In this document: positions 45,770 through 58,099 of the stretch, piece by piece
Layout: the number at the start of each line of letters is the position of its first letter
Numbering within the stretch: the first letter of the stretch is position 1
Assembly: GCA_963580455.1 (NCBI GenBank)
Contig: OY756971.1
Coordinates: 18,003,001 to 18,067,000 of the forward strand
Reading direction: 5' to 3'
Source of the DNA: Euonymus europaeus
Taxonomy: Eukaryota > Streptophyta > Magnoliopsida > Celastrales > Celastraceae
DNA length: 64,000 nucleotides
Made by a program: the position numbers and the translations under genes
The notes under the pieces: model-generated
Seen by the model: the letters and a program-made list of their open reading frames with translations, nothing else
Database searches by the model: none
Told to the model about the DNA's origin: nothing

Positions 45770-47755
45770 TGTCTAACCAAGAACAAAATCGAAACTCTAA
45801 TGACATTGGTCGAGGGGTAGATGATCTATGAGCCGTGGTTGAACAACAATGACAACAATTTACAGGAACAAAGGCAACAAATGGCCAAAGTTCTTCGTTT
45901 GCTTGGGGAGTTGCGAGTCAACTCTGGCCAAGATAAATCGGCAGCAAGGAATGGAGCTTGTGATGTGGCACAAGACCTTCTTGGTGGCCGGGGTTCAACA
46001 AAAAAATCGTGGCAGACAACACATACCTCCAGTATATTCAGGCCTCATGGAAGATTCTGACGTTGAAGAGGATCCAGGCGATGGTGATTATGGAGATGTT
46101 GGACAAAATTATAATCAGGTTCCTGGAGGGTTTAAGCTTCAAGTAGATATTCCATCTTTTGATGAAAACTTGTCAATTGAGAGTGTTCTTGATTGACTTT
46201 CCAAATTTTCCAGATTCTTTGATATGACGAAGATAGAAGAAAATTGAAGAGTCAAGATGACAGCATACCGTCTAAAGAGTGGAGCTGCTATTTAGTGTGA
46301 TGAACTTCAAGAGACGAGGAGATTACAGTTTAAACAACCAATCCGTACATGGAGAAGGATGTATCAGCTTATTCGCAATCAATTCCTACCCGCAGACTAC
46401 TTACAATATCTGTTTCAGTTGTACCAGAATTGCAGTCAGGGAACCAAATCAATGTTCAAGTATACTTTTGAATGGTAGCGATTGAAAATGCGTAATAATT
46501 TGAATGAGTCCAAATTGATGCGAGTGTCACGATATCCGGGTGGATTAAGGCCTTCAATCCATGATAAAATCTCCATGAAAGTGATATGTTCAGTGAGTGA
46601 AGCCTATAACTTGGCCTTGAAGCAAAAGCCAAAGACAAAACAACCACTAGCCCCATGTTTACAGAGTATGGAGATCCTGAGTCCTCCAATGTTGCTACTA
46701 ATAGGGTAAAATAACCTCAAGTGAATACCCAGTCTCAATCCATACCTACATATCAACAATCTGAAGAGAGGTGAAGTGGTAGCTCTAGAACAAGACAAGG
46801 TGGAGTGAATCATAACCAAGACCAATCCCGTCCAGCTAGAAGAGGGAGAGGTAACAACCCTTATAATCAACCCACTAGAGATAAATGTTACAGGTGTGGA
46901 AAACCTGGTCATCGATCTAATCAGTGTCCAAATTGAAAACCTGTTAATATGGTCGATTATAGTGATGATGACACTTTTCAAGCAGATTATGAGAAGGAGG
47001 CTGACAACATTCCTGAAGAAGAAGGAGCCTTAGTGAACTATCTGGTGAGATGAGTGATTTGTTCTCCGAAAGTTGAGGAGTCTCAACGGAAAAATATATT
47101 TACAGTCTTTTGCAATGTTAATAATAATGTTTGTGGCCTTATTATTGACAATGGAAGTTGTGAGATTTTATTAGCAAAAAGGTTGGTGGATCATCTGGGT
47201 TTGAAGACAAAAAAGCACCCTTCATCATATACGATCGGATGGATCCAAAAAAGGATCGAAAGTACAGGTGGCTGAAACCTGCAGGGTTCCTATTTCCATT
47301 TGTAAGTACTATCGAGATGAAGTGGTTTGTGATGTGGTTGATATGGATGCTAGTCATATCCTTCTTGACCGACCTTGGTAATTTGATGTGGATATTAATT
47401 ATAAAGGGCAAGATAACGTATATATGTTCTTATGGGAAGGAAAGAAGATAGTCATGGTTCTCAAACGTAAGCATTCTCCTAAAGAAGCAACAGGAAAAAC
47501 ATTTTTTACTATAGCAAATTCTAATAAGTATAAGGTTGCCACTAACAAGCATCGACGTGAGAAAATTTTAACGTTGGTATGAGGTAATGGTGTTCTTACA
47601 AAAGGAGCGGTTTCCAATTGGAAATATAGTAAGCTTCAGCCAAAGAAATATGGACCATATAAGGTGGTGAAACGAATTAATAATAATTCTTATGTTATTG
47701 AATTACCGGAGTCCATACGCATTTCACGTACTTTTAATGTTGGTAGACATTTCTG
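45770..47755 (+). pseudogene. Gypsy gag-protease and integrase C-terminus, internally deleted
   Basis: A gag-like region in shifting frames (45770-46700) is followed by a CCHC knuckle, 'KCYRCGKPGHRSNQCPN' (46885-46935). The aspartic-protease segment reads 'NNVCGLIIDNGSCEILL' (47124-47175), with DNG in place of DSG/DTG at the active site. 'DMDASHILLDRPW' and the 'KGQDNVYMFLW' block lie in another frame (to about 47450). From about 47620, '[28 protein letters not shown]' is the C-terminal domain of gypsy integrase. The polymerase is deleted between about 47560 and 47610. Confidence 0.87.
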
Positions 47756-47825
47756 AGTACCATGCTGAGCAGCCTCTCTATCAATATCACAACTCGGGGT
47801 CAAGTTTCTTTCAAGTGGATGAGAT

Positions 47826-48313
47826 TGATGTTGAACGGGTCGCTGATGAGTTTATGCTTAAATTGGACTGTTCTTGCAAAAAAAGGAAATAATTAGTGCA
47901 GATCCCAACTTTGACCAGCCTTATCTTTTGATCCACATATCTGTTTACTTATTATAATATATTTTCAAGGACTGTTTTCATAGATCTAAAGGTTTGACAA
48001 GGGTTTATCATTTGAGGTTCATCAAGACACGTTTTCATAGCTGTGAAGAAGTCCTGCGAGAATAATTAATATTTTTAGCATGTTTTTAATTAAGCTTCTT
48101 AGTTTATTTAGAATTTCCAATTATAGTTCAGTTAGGGTTTACTTAACGTTTTAGCTATAAATAAGTATTCTAAAGACCATTGTAGACACTTCAATTATTA
48201 TTTAATAAAATCTTTGAGTTCTCTCAATTGTTTTTTCTCAATTGTTCTTTGGTGGATTCCAAGATTCTGTGTTATCGTCATGAACGATTTTATCAAGCTT
48301 TCGTGCTTCATCA
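47826..48313 (+). repeat. 3' LTR of the gypsy element
   Basis: 488 bp direct repeat of 45231-45733, followed at once by the second TCATG. It lacks a short insertion present in the 5' copy around 45298 and carries a small duplication near 48226. Confidence 0.92.
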
Positions 48314-48318
48314 TCATG

Positions 48319-49125
48319 TGTCCTAAGAACACACATTATTATTATCCTATGTTTATTATTAGCAGGATTAGCTATTTTTATAATCAATCGTAGATACTAA
48401 TTACAAGCCAAATTAAGATTCCATTTGATAAGGATTATGGAGGAAGGATTATCTACTTTGGACTTTGATTGAGTCAGTCTTAGCCGATGATGGCTTAGAC
48501 TTATCATATCATATACGTGGTGTAATTTTCGAAAGAGGCCTACCTAGAGGAGGATACATGCATGTATGAAGGGTACACCCCCACCCACCCTCCCTCAATA
48601 TTATTGTGTAGGCCAGGCCTACTTTGGTGGAATTTAATTATATATATATTTATATTATTTTAATCCAATAGAGTACTAATTAAGTTTAATTTTTTTTATT
48701 TTAATTTTTTTTTCATCAAAAAATAATTAAGTTTAATTTTTTTTAATAATTAGCTATAGTTTATTTCTTTCACCTGAATCAAGTCATTAAAAATGTGGGC
48801 CAATAATGCATAAAAAAAAAAATGTGGGCCAATAAGTGTTCAATAGTCACAAGCAGTGAGAGAAAGTTTATATAATAATTCTTAAGACAGTTACCTTGAT
48901 TTGAGGACGAAATTAATCATTAAAGATTAAAAAAGAGGTCAAATTATCGTGATCTAAAATCGAATGTTTTGAATTTATATTCGAAGATATAAAATTATCA
49001 AGTAATTTTTACGATGATTTTAATTTTTCTGAAAATATATTATTTTTTGACACTGACCTACCCAATCCGAAACCCTCACCCAATAAAGAGAGAGCATATG
49101 ATAATGTGGGTCGATATTGTTAAAT
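48319..49125. other. Intergenic A/T-rich spacer before the PABP promoter
   Basis: No ORF or repeat worth naming. 48700-48760 holds a short direct duplication of 'aattaagtttaattttttt'. Confidence 0.45.
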
Positions 49126-49130
49126 CTCTG

Positions 49131-49452
49131 TGGGCCATTTATGGCCCAAAAATCATACCATTGGGCCGTTAATCGGGTTTCCGATGGACTTGAATCTGCC
49201 TCGGACTGTCGGACATGTGGCTTCTGATCCGATTATCCGAACTTCCAAACCGCTTTTGGAATACTTCGAAGAAATAAAAAAAAAAAGGGGTTCGAAACTT
49301 CACAATGCCGCCACGTCACTCTTTTGCCCAACCGTTACGTAACACCTGAGATCACTTCCGTGTTCTCCAACACATCATCGCCGCAAAGATCAATTTATCT
49401 GACGGTCCCAAACAAACATCACATCAAACTAGGGTTTCTCCAGATATAAAAG
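49131..49452 (+). promoter_or_regulatory. Probable PABP promoter: site II motifs, telo-box, TATA
   Basis: TGGGCC (site II core) occurs at 49131-49136, inverted at 49143-49148 (GGCCCA) and at 49162-49167. A telo-box (CTAGGGTTT) is at 49429-49437, and TATAAA at 49445-49450. The pairing of site II elements with a telo-box is known from plant ribosomal-protein and other translation-machinery genes, which suits a PABP. Transcription probably starts about 30 bp after the TATA. Confidence 0.7.
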
Positions 49453-49474
49453 CCATACGGTTACGCCTGAACCG

Positions 49475-49829
49475 GTGCGGTGCAGTCGGTTCTGCCCTCC
49501 CACTCCCTCCGAAAAAAAACCAAAAAATTTGTCTGTGTTACTTGCTCCGTCGTCGATCTTCTGTTAGTCCGACGATCTTATCCCAATTTTGTCGCCGCTT
49601 CTATAGTCCTTATTGCAGAAAAGAAAAGAAAATCTCAAATTTCACATTACAGTCGTATATTAGTTCTTTCGTTTCGAGGATAATCGGGATTGTCAGAGTT
49701 TTAAGTTATAATTCTGCTGTTTGTTGTTCTCTCCTCACTCTTTTCTTCCACTAAGAAGAGGAGAGGGAATTGGAATTGAAGTAAAGAGAATTCTGAAGGG
49801 TTTCTGTTTGTCTGCTTGTGTTTGGTAAG
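49475..49829 (+). other. PABP 5' untranslated region with A-rich tracts
   Basis: Between the TATA box and the start codon there are two A-rich tracts, at 49511-49528 (A8CCA6) and 49618-49633 (AAAAGAAAAGAAAA type). An intron in this leader cannot be excluded. Confidence 0.55.
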
Positions 49830-52800
49830 ATGGCGCAACTTCAAGTGCAGCATCAGGCTCCAGTATCGGCACCGAACGGTGTGCCAGCGGCTGCAAACCC
49901 TGCAGCGAACCAGTTTGTGATGACCTCTCTCTATGTTGGAGATCTTGACCAGAGCGTGACTGATTCACAACTCTACGATCTCTTCAGCCAGGTTGGCCAG
50001 GTAATGTCAGTTAGGGTTTGTAGGGACTTGGCCACCCACCGATCTCTGGGATATGGTTATGTCAACTACAGCAACACTCAGGATGGTCAGTATTCTGTTT
50101 CCCCTTGCGAATTATTGTGTACCAATGTTTAGAATTTGCGGCTTTTTTTTACCTTTTTTTACCTTGTATTTGGCTTGTGTTGTCATAATGGTTAAAATAT
50201 GATCTTGGGCGCGCCACTGTTGATAATGGCGAAAAATTGCTGGTGAATGTGGCATGTATGTTTTGAATTAGAATATTAAAATTGCTGGTTTTGATAAATT
50301 TCGGTTATGTGATTACGCACACGGTACACCCTAGTCCTCCACCCATCTTTTGTGCCGATATTATCAAGCCCTGCCACTAGATGATTTTGAATTGCCTCAA
50401 CATGAACACTAATGTGGTGTTATCACAATTTTAATGGATATGCCATCTTGAATTGTATATTACTCCTCCATCCATGTCTCTGTGATTGCAATAGGCGGGT
50501 AATTTGATATTGTTAGGACTGATAATTATAAAAATCGAGCCAGGTGTTACTGTGGGATATACAAGTCAATCTCTCTGCTCTGTCCTCCTTTTTTAGTGTA
50601 TATGGCCATCGTGGCAATTTTGCTGGTTATATTTATTTTTGTTTTATTAATCAGTTTTTGTTTCTTCTGTTTACAGCTGCAAGGGCTTTGGACGTACTGA
50701 ACTTCACGCCGCTCAATAACAGGCAAATTAGGGTCATGTATTCACATCGGGACCCTAGTATCCGTAAGAGTGGGACTGGGAATATATTTATCAAGGTATT
50801 TTTTTATTGTTCAACTCTTCTTCTTTAAGTTGTGTGAGAAATGAGGGATTGAAACCCCTCGTCTGAGGGCAAAGTGGTGGACTTCTCGGTTATTACATTC
50901 AGTAGTCTGTTCCTCTTGTAGATATAACCCTAGGTTTACCAGGTGAAATATCTTGGATGCTGTTGGGCTGCAATTTTAAGAGTTAGGTTTCCTGCACAAC
51001 TGCAGTCTGTAATAGATGAATAAACATACAAATGTTAGATTAGGATTCTTCCAAGTTGCATCAGTGTAGAACACAATTATTTTGGACCTTTTAGTTCTCT
51101 TTAGCTATGCAGCCATCGTTGGTAACACTTTTCTTTGCTGAGAAAAAGATGTTAGTATTTAAGGGTATTCTCAATATGTTATATATAATTGAGTTGTGGA
51201 CTAATCAAAGGTCGTCATAGCTTACGTCTGACTTATTCTTCTTCTTCCCTTATTGAATGTGTCTTAACTTAAGATTTTCATCCACAATGATTGTACATTT
51301 TTGTGTGTTTATAGAACCTGAAGATTTTAAACATCTTTTAGAGGTTCAGGTTCCACCTTTGGAAGAATGATTTTGTATTATTTTTTGCTGTGATCTTGAT
51401 TTTGTTGTAAGAAAACATTTCTTGTAGTGCTGAATTTCAGAGCTCTCATTGTATTGTCGTATTCTTTTTGGATACAATTTCTTTGTTGTTCAAAATTCAT
51501 TCTTGTATTTTGTATTGGGGTGCAGAATCTTGACAAAGCTATTGACCACAAAGCTTTACATGATACATTTTCTTCATTTGGGACCATTCTTTCTTGCAAG
51601 ATAGCTACTGATTCTTCTGGCCAATCTAAAGGCTATGGTTTTGTTCAATTTGACAATGAAGTGTCTGCACAGACTGCAATAGTTAAGTTAAACGGCATGC
51701 TTATAAATGATAAACAAGTGTTTGTTGGACAGTTTCTCCGCAAGCAGGAACGAGAAAGTACTTTCAGTAAACTAAAATTTAATAATGTTTATGTGAAAAA
51801 TTTATCCGAGTCAACAGCTGATGAGGACCTGAAGAAAATTTTTGGTGAATATGGACCAATTACAAGTGCTGTAGTCATGAGGGATAGAGATGGAAAGTCG
51901 AAATGTTTTGGGTTTGTCAACTTTGAAAATGCTGATGATGCCGCCAAATCTGTTGAAGCTCTTAATGGCAAGAAGTTTGATGACAAGGAATGGTATGTTG
52001 GGAAAGCCCAGAAAAAAAATGAAAGAGAGATGGAACTGAAGGGGAAGTTCGAGCAGAGTATTAAGGAAACTGTAGACAAGTATCAAGGGATGAATTTGTA
52101 TATCAAGAATTTGGATGATAGCATCAATGATGAAAAACTAAAGGAATTATTCTCTGAGTTTGGTACAATTACTTCATGCAAGGTGCGCAAATATGTTACT
52201 TTTATGTTACTAATTAAAAATCTCTATTAGACCCTTGTTTGTTGACTTGAGTATTGTTTCCTTTACAGGTTATGTGCGACGCCAGTGGTATCAGTAGGGG
52301 TTCTGGATTTGTCGCTTTCTCTTCTTCTGAAGAAGCGTCTCGGGCTGTGAGTTTAGAACCTTTTTGTTTTCATAATTTATGGAATAACTTGAATATCTAA
52401 TAACATATTTACTGTTCAATTACAGCTTGCTGACATGAATGGTAAAATGGTTGTTAGCAAACCACTCTATGTTGCACTGGCGCAACGGAAAGAAGAGAGG
52501 AGAGCAAGGCTACAGGTATCATTTTGTGAAAAATTTGGTGGTCGCTTGGAGTTGAAACTGTTCTTTACAAAAGCTGCTGTTAACTAGTACTATACCAGTG
52601 CAGAAGTTCAGATGGCAGTCTTTTTTGGCTTTATTTATTTTCTATTCCTGTCCTTTACCCTTTTTAAGACATGTGATGTTTGTTTCTGTTGCTGTTTTTT
52701 TTTGTTCATCAGAGTTCAGGATGACCAAAATTCCTGAACTAACTTGCTTAGTTTGCAAAGCACCCATGCCTTATTGTAGCAACAGGTTAATACTGGCTTG

Positions 52801-55800
52801 GAGATTACATACTCTATATAATCTATCCAGTACACAGAAAGGCATTCTTATTTTGATATTGTTTACTGGATTTATAGTGGTTTAGTTTTGTGAAGATTGT
52901 CAAATATTTCAATTTTAGTATGAACATCCTTTTGAATGATGATTTGGATGAACATCCTTTTTGTTTCATTTGAAAACTGTTTTTTTGAATTTGATCACTT
53001 ATTGGACATGAATATTGTTTGTCTTTGACTTCAGTTCCCCATCCATACTACGTGGGAGTCGGGATATGGCTTTTGTTTTCTTTAATTTGTTGAAGTTATT
53101 TTCATGGCATCTTAAAAAAAATTCACTAGATACATGTTTAATTTTATAATTTTTGGCATTGATGAGGAGCATATTATTTCTATTCATTAACATCCTTTTA
53201 GCATTCAGAAAACCAGTATTGATGAAAAACTACTAGTTTTGGATGTCAAGCTCATGACCATGCTACCTTAAGGTGGGATTCAATTCCAAATACCCCCGTT
53301 GATCAATCAAATGACAAAAATATAAATTACTTTGTTGTTTATTAACTTCCATTTCTATATTTGTGAATACTTGCATTTTTTATGATGCATCCTTTTGGTA
53401 TTTGTGAGGGTAAAATGTCATGTGATCTGGTATGATTTGTCTAAAGGTATTTTCTTTGTGATAGCTATTGTTAAATAGGATTATCTTCATGCAAAATTAT
53501 GATGTTTCTGTGTTGTTCAGTTCCTTTCTCATCTTTTCCTGTTCTTTGCCTCATTTTTTTTGCATGTGGAGTTCTTTCTTGTTGTTTTTGAAGTTTTTGT
53601 TCTTTAGATTAGAACATGTACTCTGTTTTGTTCAGTTCCTTTCTTACTTTTTCCTCTTCTTTGCCTCCTTTTTTTGCATGTGGAGTTCTTTCTTGTTGTT
53701 TTTGAAGTTTTTGTTCTTTAGATTAGAAACATGTAGTTTGACGGCAGAGAGGCTAACTTGGTGCTTGGACATTTTTTAATCTTTGAAGCTGCTTTTGTCG
53801 TTTTCAGTGACTTGATCTCTTTTTGGATGATGTAGCTGCGTGTGGCCTATATAATGTATTGGAGATGATTTAATTATTTAATTTAGTTCCATAAGGCTCA
53901 TGTATTAATTCAAAATACAGCTGATCTGGAGCTGGACCATCTTTTAGTCTTCATATTAAAAGAAATGTTGAAAATTGGGTTTAGATCACTAGATCCTTAC
54001 TGCTGACGGAAGAAATGAAAGTCCAATCCCCCAGGAAAATGTGATCACTGTATTTTATGAAGTCACTTTAGAAGAACTTTCTATTTCAAATATTGTTTTG
54101 GATAAGTTCTGAAAGGTTTTATTATCCTAGTTAGTGTTTATTTGTTATCACTTTCCACTCAATTCTTTTCTACTTACTTTACCGTCGAAAACATTTTTAT
54201 TTCATCTTTTTTATGTTACAAAATAATGTCCATGCAAATATTGATGTTTTTTGTGCTCCATTTTTTATCTTGTTATTTACTAACTTCGTTTTTTGCATAT
54301 GTGATCTACATATTTGTGTCTGATATTGAGTATTTGAGTGGCAGGGGTGCTGTTTTTTTTTTTTTTTTGGTGCTGTTTACAAAAATGTGTATTCCTTCTT
54401 GTTTTCACTTTTCTAGCTGTTTTTATTTGGGCGCAATTTTACTTTCCAGTTTTGTTTTAGGCACAATTTTCTCAAATGAGACCTGTCGCTATGGCTCCTC
54501 CTCGTATGCCAATGTATCAACCTGGTCCCCCAGGGCTTGGTCAACATTTTTTGTACGGGCAAGCAGCTCCAGCTATAATTCATCCACAAGTAAGTTTCAG
54601 CATTATTAATATTGTTATTGTCACGATTATTATTCTTGTTGGATTCAATATCTAATCTAGTTTTCCAGCCTTCATTTTTTGTGCTGTGGTGTGGTTTCTT
54701 GAAATTTCTAGGGTTTCCCATATTGTATGTTTGAACCTGCTGTTATTCATGAATGATACTGATATCTCATTATCTCCTATCTGACAGGAAGTATGCTTGT
54801 ATTCTTTCATTGTTTAAAAAATGATGTACATTGTATGTTATATTATATTTTCCCAATCCCTTAAATTCAAGGCGCGTAAATTTAAAGTGAGGATTAATGA
54901 CATTCTTGTAGTGCGGAAACTGTCGAATCCAGTTCACGAAGACAGTTAACGATCAATTTCCTCAGCAAATAACTAGCAAAACATATGAAAATCGAAAATT
55001 AAAATCAATCACACATGAGAGAGACTACATTCATGGGCGACAATAATAATTTTTATTGATGAATTTACTAGCTCTCCTCTTCTGTATACAGGAATTTGTT
55101 CTTCTTACTAGGGTTTTACAATGAAAATATTTATAAAACGACAATGACCAACCCATACCCCCAGCCCGCTCACCTGGGTGTGGAACCCCGTTGGAGTGCG
55201 AATATGGATTGTGATCTAAACGTCCAATCCACCATCCTAACATTAGAAGTTTGTGTCATATTCGACAATATTTACCCCATTTGGTTCTCCGCAACAGTAA
55301 ATTGTTTCTATTTGCACTCATAATGTAGTTCAGTTGCAATGTGCACTTTTATTATTTTGGAAAAGCTAATTTCTTGTCTTTTCGAATGTTTATTTAGGCT
55401 GGGTTTGGCTATCAGCAGCAGCTTGTTCCTGGAATGAGGCCAGGTGGGGGGCCAATGCCAAATTTCTTCGTTCCAATGGTCCAGCAGGGTCAGCAGGGCC
55501 AGCGACCAGGGGGGCGACGTGGATCAGGACCTATGCAACCTCAGCAACCCGTCTCACTTATGCAGCAGCAGGTTTGTCGAATCTGAATCTTGATATTCTC
55601 ATGGTTGGCATTTTCCCTTGTTCTACAACATCTGTTTATTGTAGTTACTTTTGTGATAATTGTTTTGTTGGCACGTTTCAGATGGTACCTAGAGGGGGAC
55701 GCTCATACCGTTACCTGCCTGGTCGCAACATGCCTGATGTTCAAGTGCCAGGTGTTGCTGGAGGGATGCTTTCTGTTCCGTACGACGTGGGTGTCATGCC

Positions 55801-56243
55801 AATGAGAGATGCTCCAGTAGGACAACCTCTGCCTATAACGGCATTGGCTTCTGCCCTAGCAAATGCGGCACCAGAACAGCAGAGGACGGTGGGCACTTTT
55901 TTCCTTTTCTTTTTCGCATTTTCTATGCTCAAGTTTTGTGTTGTTTGCTTTCTAGTTCATCAGCGTAATGTATTGTTCTGTTGTTGCTGATGGGCAGATG
56001 TTGGGTGAAAATCTATACCCCCTTGTGGACCAGTTGGAGCATGAAGCTGCAGCCAAGGTCACAGGCATGCTTCTGGAGATGGACCAGACTGAGGTTTTAC
56101 ATCTGCTTGAGTCGCCTGATGCTTTGAAGGCGAAAGTTGCGGAGGCCATGGAGGTCCTGAGGAATGTTGCTGCTCAGCAGCAGGCAAACAATCAAGCTGA
56201 TCAGCTTGCCTCACTCTCTTTGAATGAAAATCTTGTCTCTTGA
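49830..56243 (+). CDS. Cytoplasmic poly(A)-binding protein (PABPC-type), nine exons
   Basis: Exons 49830-50085, 50677-50795, 51526-52182, 52269-52346, 52426-52515, 54461-54589, 55398-55571, 55682-55888 and 55998-56243 have GT/AG borders and keep frame, giving 651 residues, the usual plant PABP length. RRM1 starts at about residue 34 (SLYVGDLD), RRM2 at about 122 (NIFIKNLD), RRM3 at about 212 (NVYVKNLS) and RRM4 at about 314 (NLYIKNLD). Each has RNP1-type motifs (GYGYVNY, GYGFVQF, CFGFVNF, GSGFVAF). A Met/Pro/Gly/Gln-rich linker follows, then the MLLE domain (about 571-630) with [10 protein letters not shown]. The protein binds mRNA poly(A) tails and bridges to eIF4G and PAM2-motif proteins in translation and mRNA stability. 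It resembles the widely expressed PAB2/PAB8 class. The longest intron (52516-54460) holds a tandem repeat and another (54590-55397) an LTR-like insertion; coding is intact. Confidence 0.96.
53509..53737 (+). repeat. 115-bp tandem duplication inside a PABP intron
   Basis: 'gttcagttcctttct...gcatgtggagttctttcttg...ttctttagattagaa' occurs twice, with starts near 53515 and 53630. The copies differ at few sites. It is T-rich and lies in the 1.9-kb fifth intron. Confidence 0.88.
54907..55296 (-). mobile_element. Probable solo LTR in the sixth PABP intron
   Basis: On the minus strand it starts TGTTGCGGAGAACC and ends TTTCCGCACTACA. It contains a 'tataaatatttt' promoter-like stretch and 'cccatgaatgtag' text typical of plant copia LTRs. 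It is about 390 bp without coding sequence. Flanking 5-mers do not match clearly, so the boundaries are provisional. Confidence 0.5.
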
Positions 56244-58080
56244 GTAATGACGTGGTGGCTTTTATTTAATCAGAGTGGACTAGGAGTTTGCTTGGCCACA
56301 TGGGCATGTTGGTTTCAATCTTTAGATTTCTTTACCTTCTGAAGTTTGGTTATCTTTATTTAGGAGTCCTGGTATTGCTAGGAAAGTAGGATGATGTTTT
56401 TTTTCTTGAATTCTGTGGAGGATTTGGGTTTTTCTTGAATTTTGTCAACTTATTTTTGCATTATTTTGAACATAAATTTCCCTCTTTAATCTCTCTGGTA
56501 TGTGGAATTTCTGTAGCTTCTCACTTGTCAGTAGGTTAATAAAATATTTGAAAGGTAAGTCATGTAAATATTTAGCATACCAATTCTGTTGTCTGAGATA
56601 GTCAATGTGGTAAATTGATCATTTAATGATTTTTTACCTGAAAATTATGAAATTTTTTCAAAAGTTGACCTTTTGCCTCAAATTTGTGTTTACTGGCAAT
56701 AGGGTTCATCTTTTGCTTCTCTGAAATTTGGATCTTGAGTATTGAAACTTGCCTTGAAGGGTTCATACTCCATCAATCACTTTGATAAATTGATTGAGCC
56801 TTTCTCCTTCTCTCCCTTCGTACTCCAGAGAAAAAACATACATCCTTGTCTAAATGGAGGAGTTTAATAGCACTAATATATCAACGCAAGACTACAACTA
56901 AACTTAGTTATTGGTTGAACGTCCATTAACAGATGGCGCACAAAGAGTTCATATCAACTACCCCTTCTTTGAAATCATCCTGGTGGACAAGGTTACAGCA
57001 CAAAACTGACAGATTTGCATTGCATGCAAGAACTGAAAGATTAGGAAATTAGACGTAGCACCAAACTCTATCAGGCCAAACGCCGCTCGCAGTAGCGGAT
57101 AATTGCCCAGTGGATATCATATCCAAGACTAATCAAGAAAATGGATTAAAGCTTTATCAAAGCTTTGGCTAGCAGCTCCCAACGATCCACAGAGACCAAG
57201 CGTATCAACGGCTACTGGAGGGAGCCCATCACAATCATTCCCAATCCAATAACATGGCCATAAGATAAGCTAGGACCCTCAGTTCCACTTCCCAACTCAC
57301 AAGGCAGATCCTTTGTTTATTGTCCTCATTGAAATATCCTGAGCCTCAACCTCCAAGCCCGGCACCACTATATACCAGCTCCATTAGAGTATTAACATGG
57401 AAACTATCTGGAAAAGTTATTAAACCTATTGGGCATGACTCACTGACTCTGGTTGAGTGACTTAGTAACCATAGTTCTACTCCATCATCTTCCAAGGGAG
57501 CTTGAATTAAGGCATCAGGGCCAACAGTTATGTTATAGAAGAGACACAAGGAAAGTCTCTGGCCTTCAATAGCATCACCGAGATCAGTCAACTTCAATAA
57601 TCTCTGATCATACAAACCCAAGTTTGTGTTTGAACTAATAACTGATTTCAACATTGTCACTGCTGACTCTTAAACTTTGCAAATCTGTATTAAAAATTGG
57701 AACCTCATCTTCCTCATCAGACTCCATTGTAGTCAATTTCAATAACTGTTTTGGCCTTCTTACGAGCCACCTCACTGTTATACACTCTTGTCCTGGATAA
57801 CTTTGGTGCAGGCCTTATTTTGACACTAAGAATTGCAAAATAAATGGAAACACTCCATTCTTAACATTTTTGGATGTAGATGGTTGCTCTAGGTTGGGCT
57901 TTAGGGTTTTTGTTCATAGATCATGGGTTTTGTTTGATCTTTGTTATGGGATATCTTAGGTTAGGGTATACGTCTGTAAAATGGTGGTTAGTCTCATGGT
58001 GTCCTCTTTCGTAACCCATTTTGGGTTATTTTTTATGTTTCAAGGTCAGATTTTGGGTGAGTTGGTATTAGGGTTTACTG
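56244..58080. other. PABP 3' UTR, then spacer with an unassigned minus-strand ORF
   Basis: The first ~250 bp are the PABP 3' UTR (T-rich, with no single clear poly(A) signal). Further on, the minus strand has an open stretch at 57660-57346 of 104 codons ('VISSNTNLGLYDQRLLKLTD') and, upstream in other frames, basic then acidic segments (57830-57670). I cannot assign it to a family. It could be a decayed transposon ORF belonging to the CACTA end on its right. No other gene is seen. Confidence 0.45.
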
Positions 58081-58099
58081 TTGATTTGGCCTACATATT

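Larger units (their letters stand above)
45231..48313 (+). mobile_element. Ty3/gypsy deletion derivative with perfect 5-bp TSD, 3.1 kb
   Basis: TCATG flanks both ends (45226-45230 and 48314-48318). LTRs at 45231-45733 and 47826-48313 start TGATGT(A/T)GAACGGG and end TTC(G/A)TCA. A PBS (TGGTATCATAGCC) starts two bases after the 5' LTR. The internal part keeps gag with a zinc knuckle and protease, then jumps to the integrase C-terminus. Reverse transcriptase, RNase H and the integrase core are gone. The 3' LTR overlaps the last pol codons. Gag is frame-broken, so the element is non-autonomous and dead. Confidence 0.93.

Noticed and set aside
52598..52885. 95-codon ORF after PABP exon 5
   Set aside because: It lies in the 1.9-kb intron, is hydrophobic from T-richness, and has no domain.
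54142..54609. 155-codon ORF in the PABP region
   Set aside because: It is mostly T-rich intron text (Phe/Leu/Ser-rich) running out of frame across exon 6.
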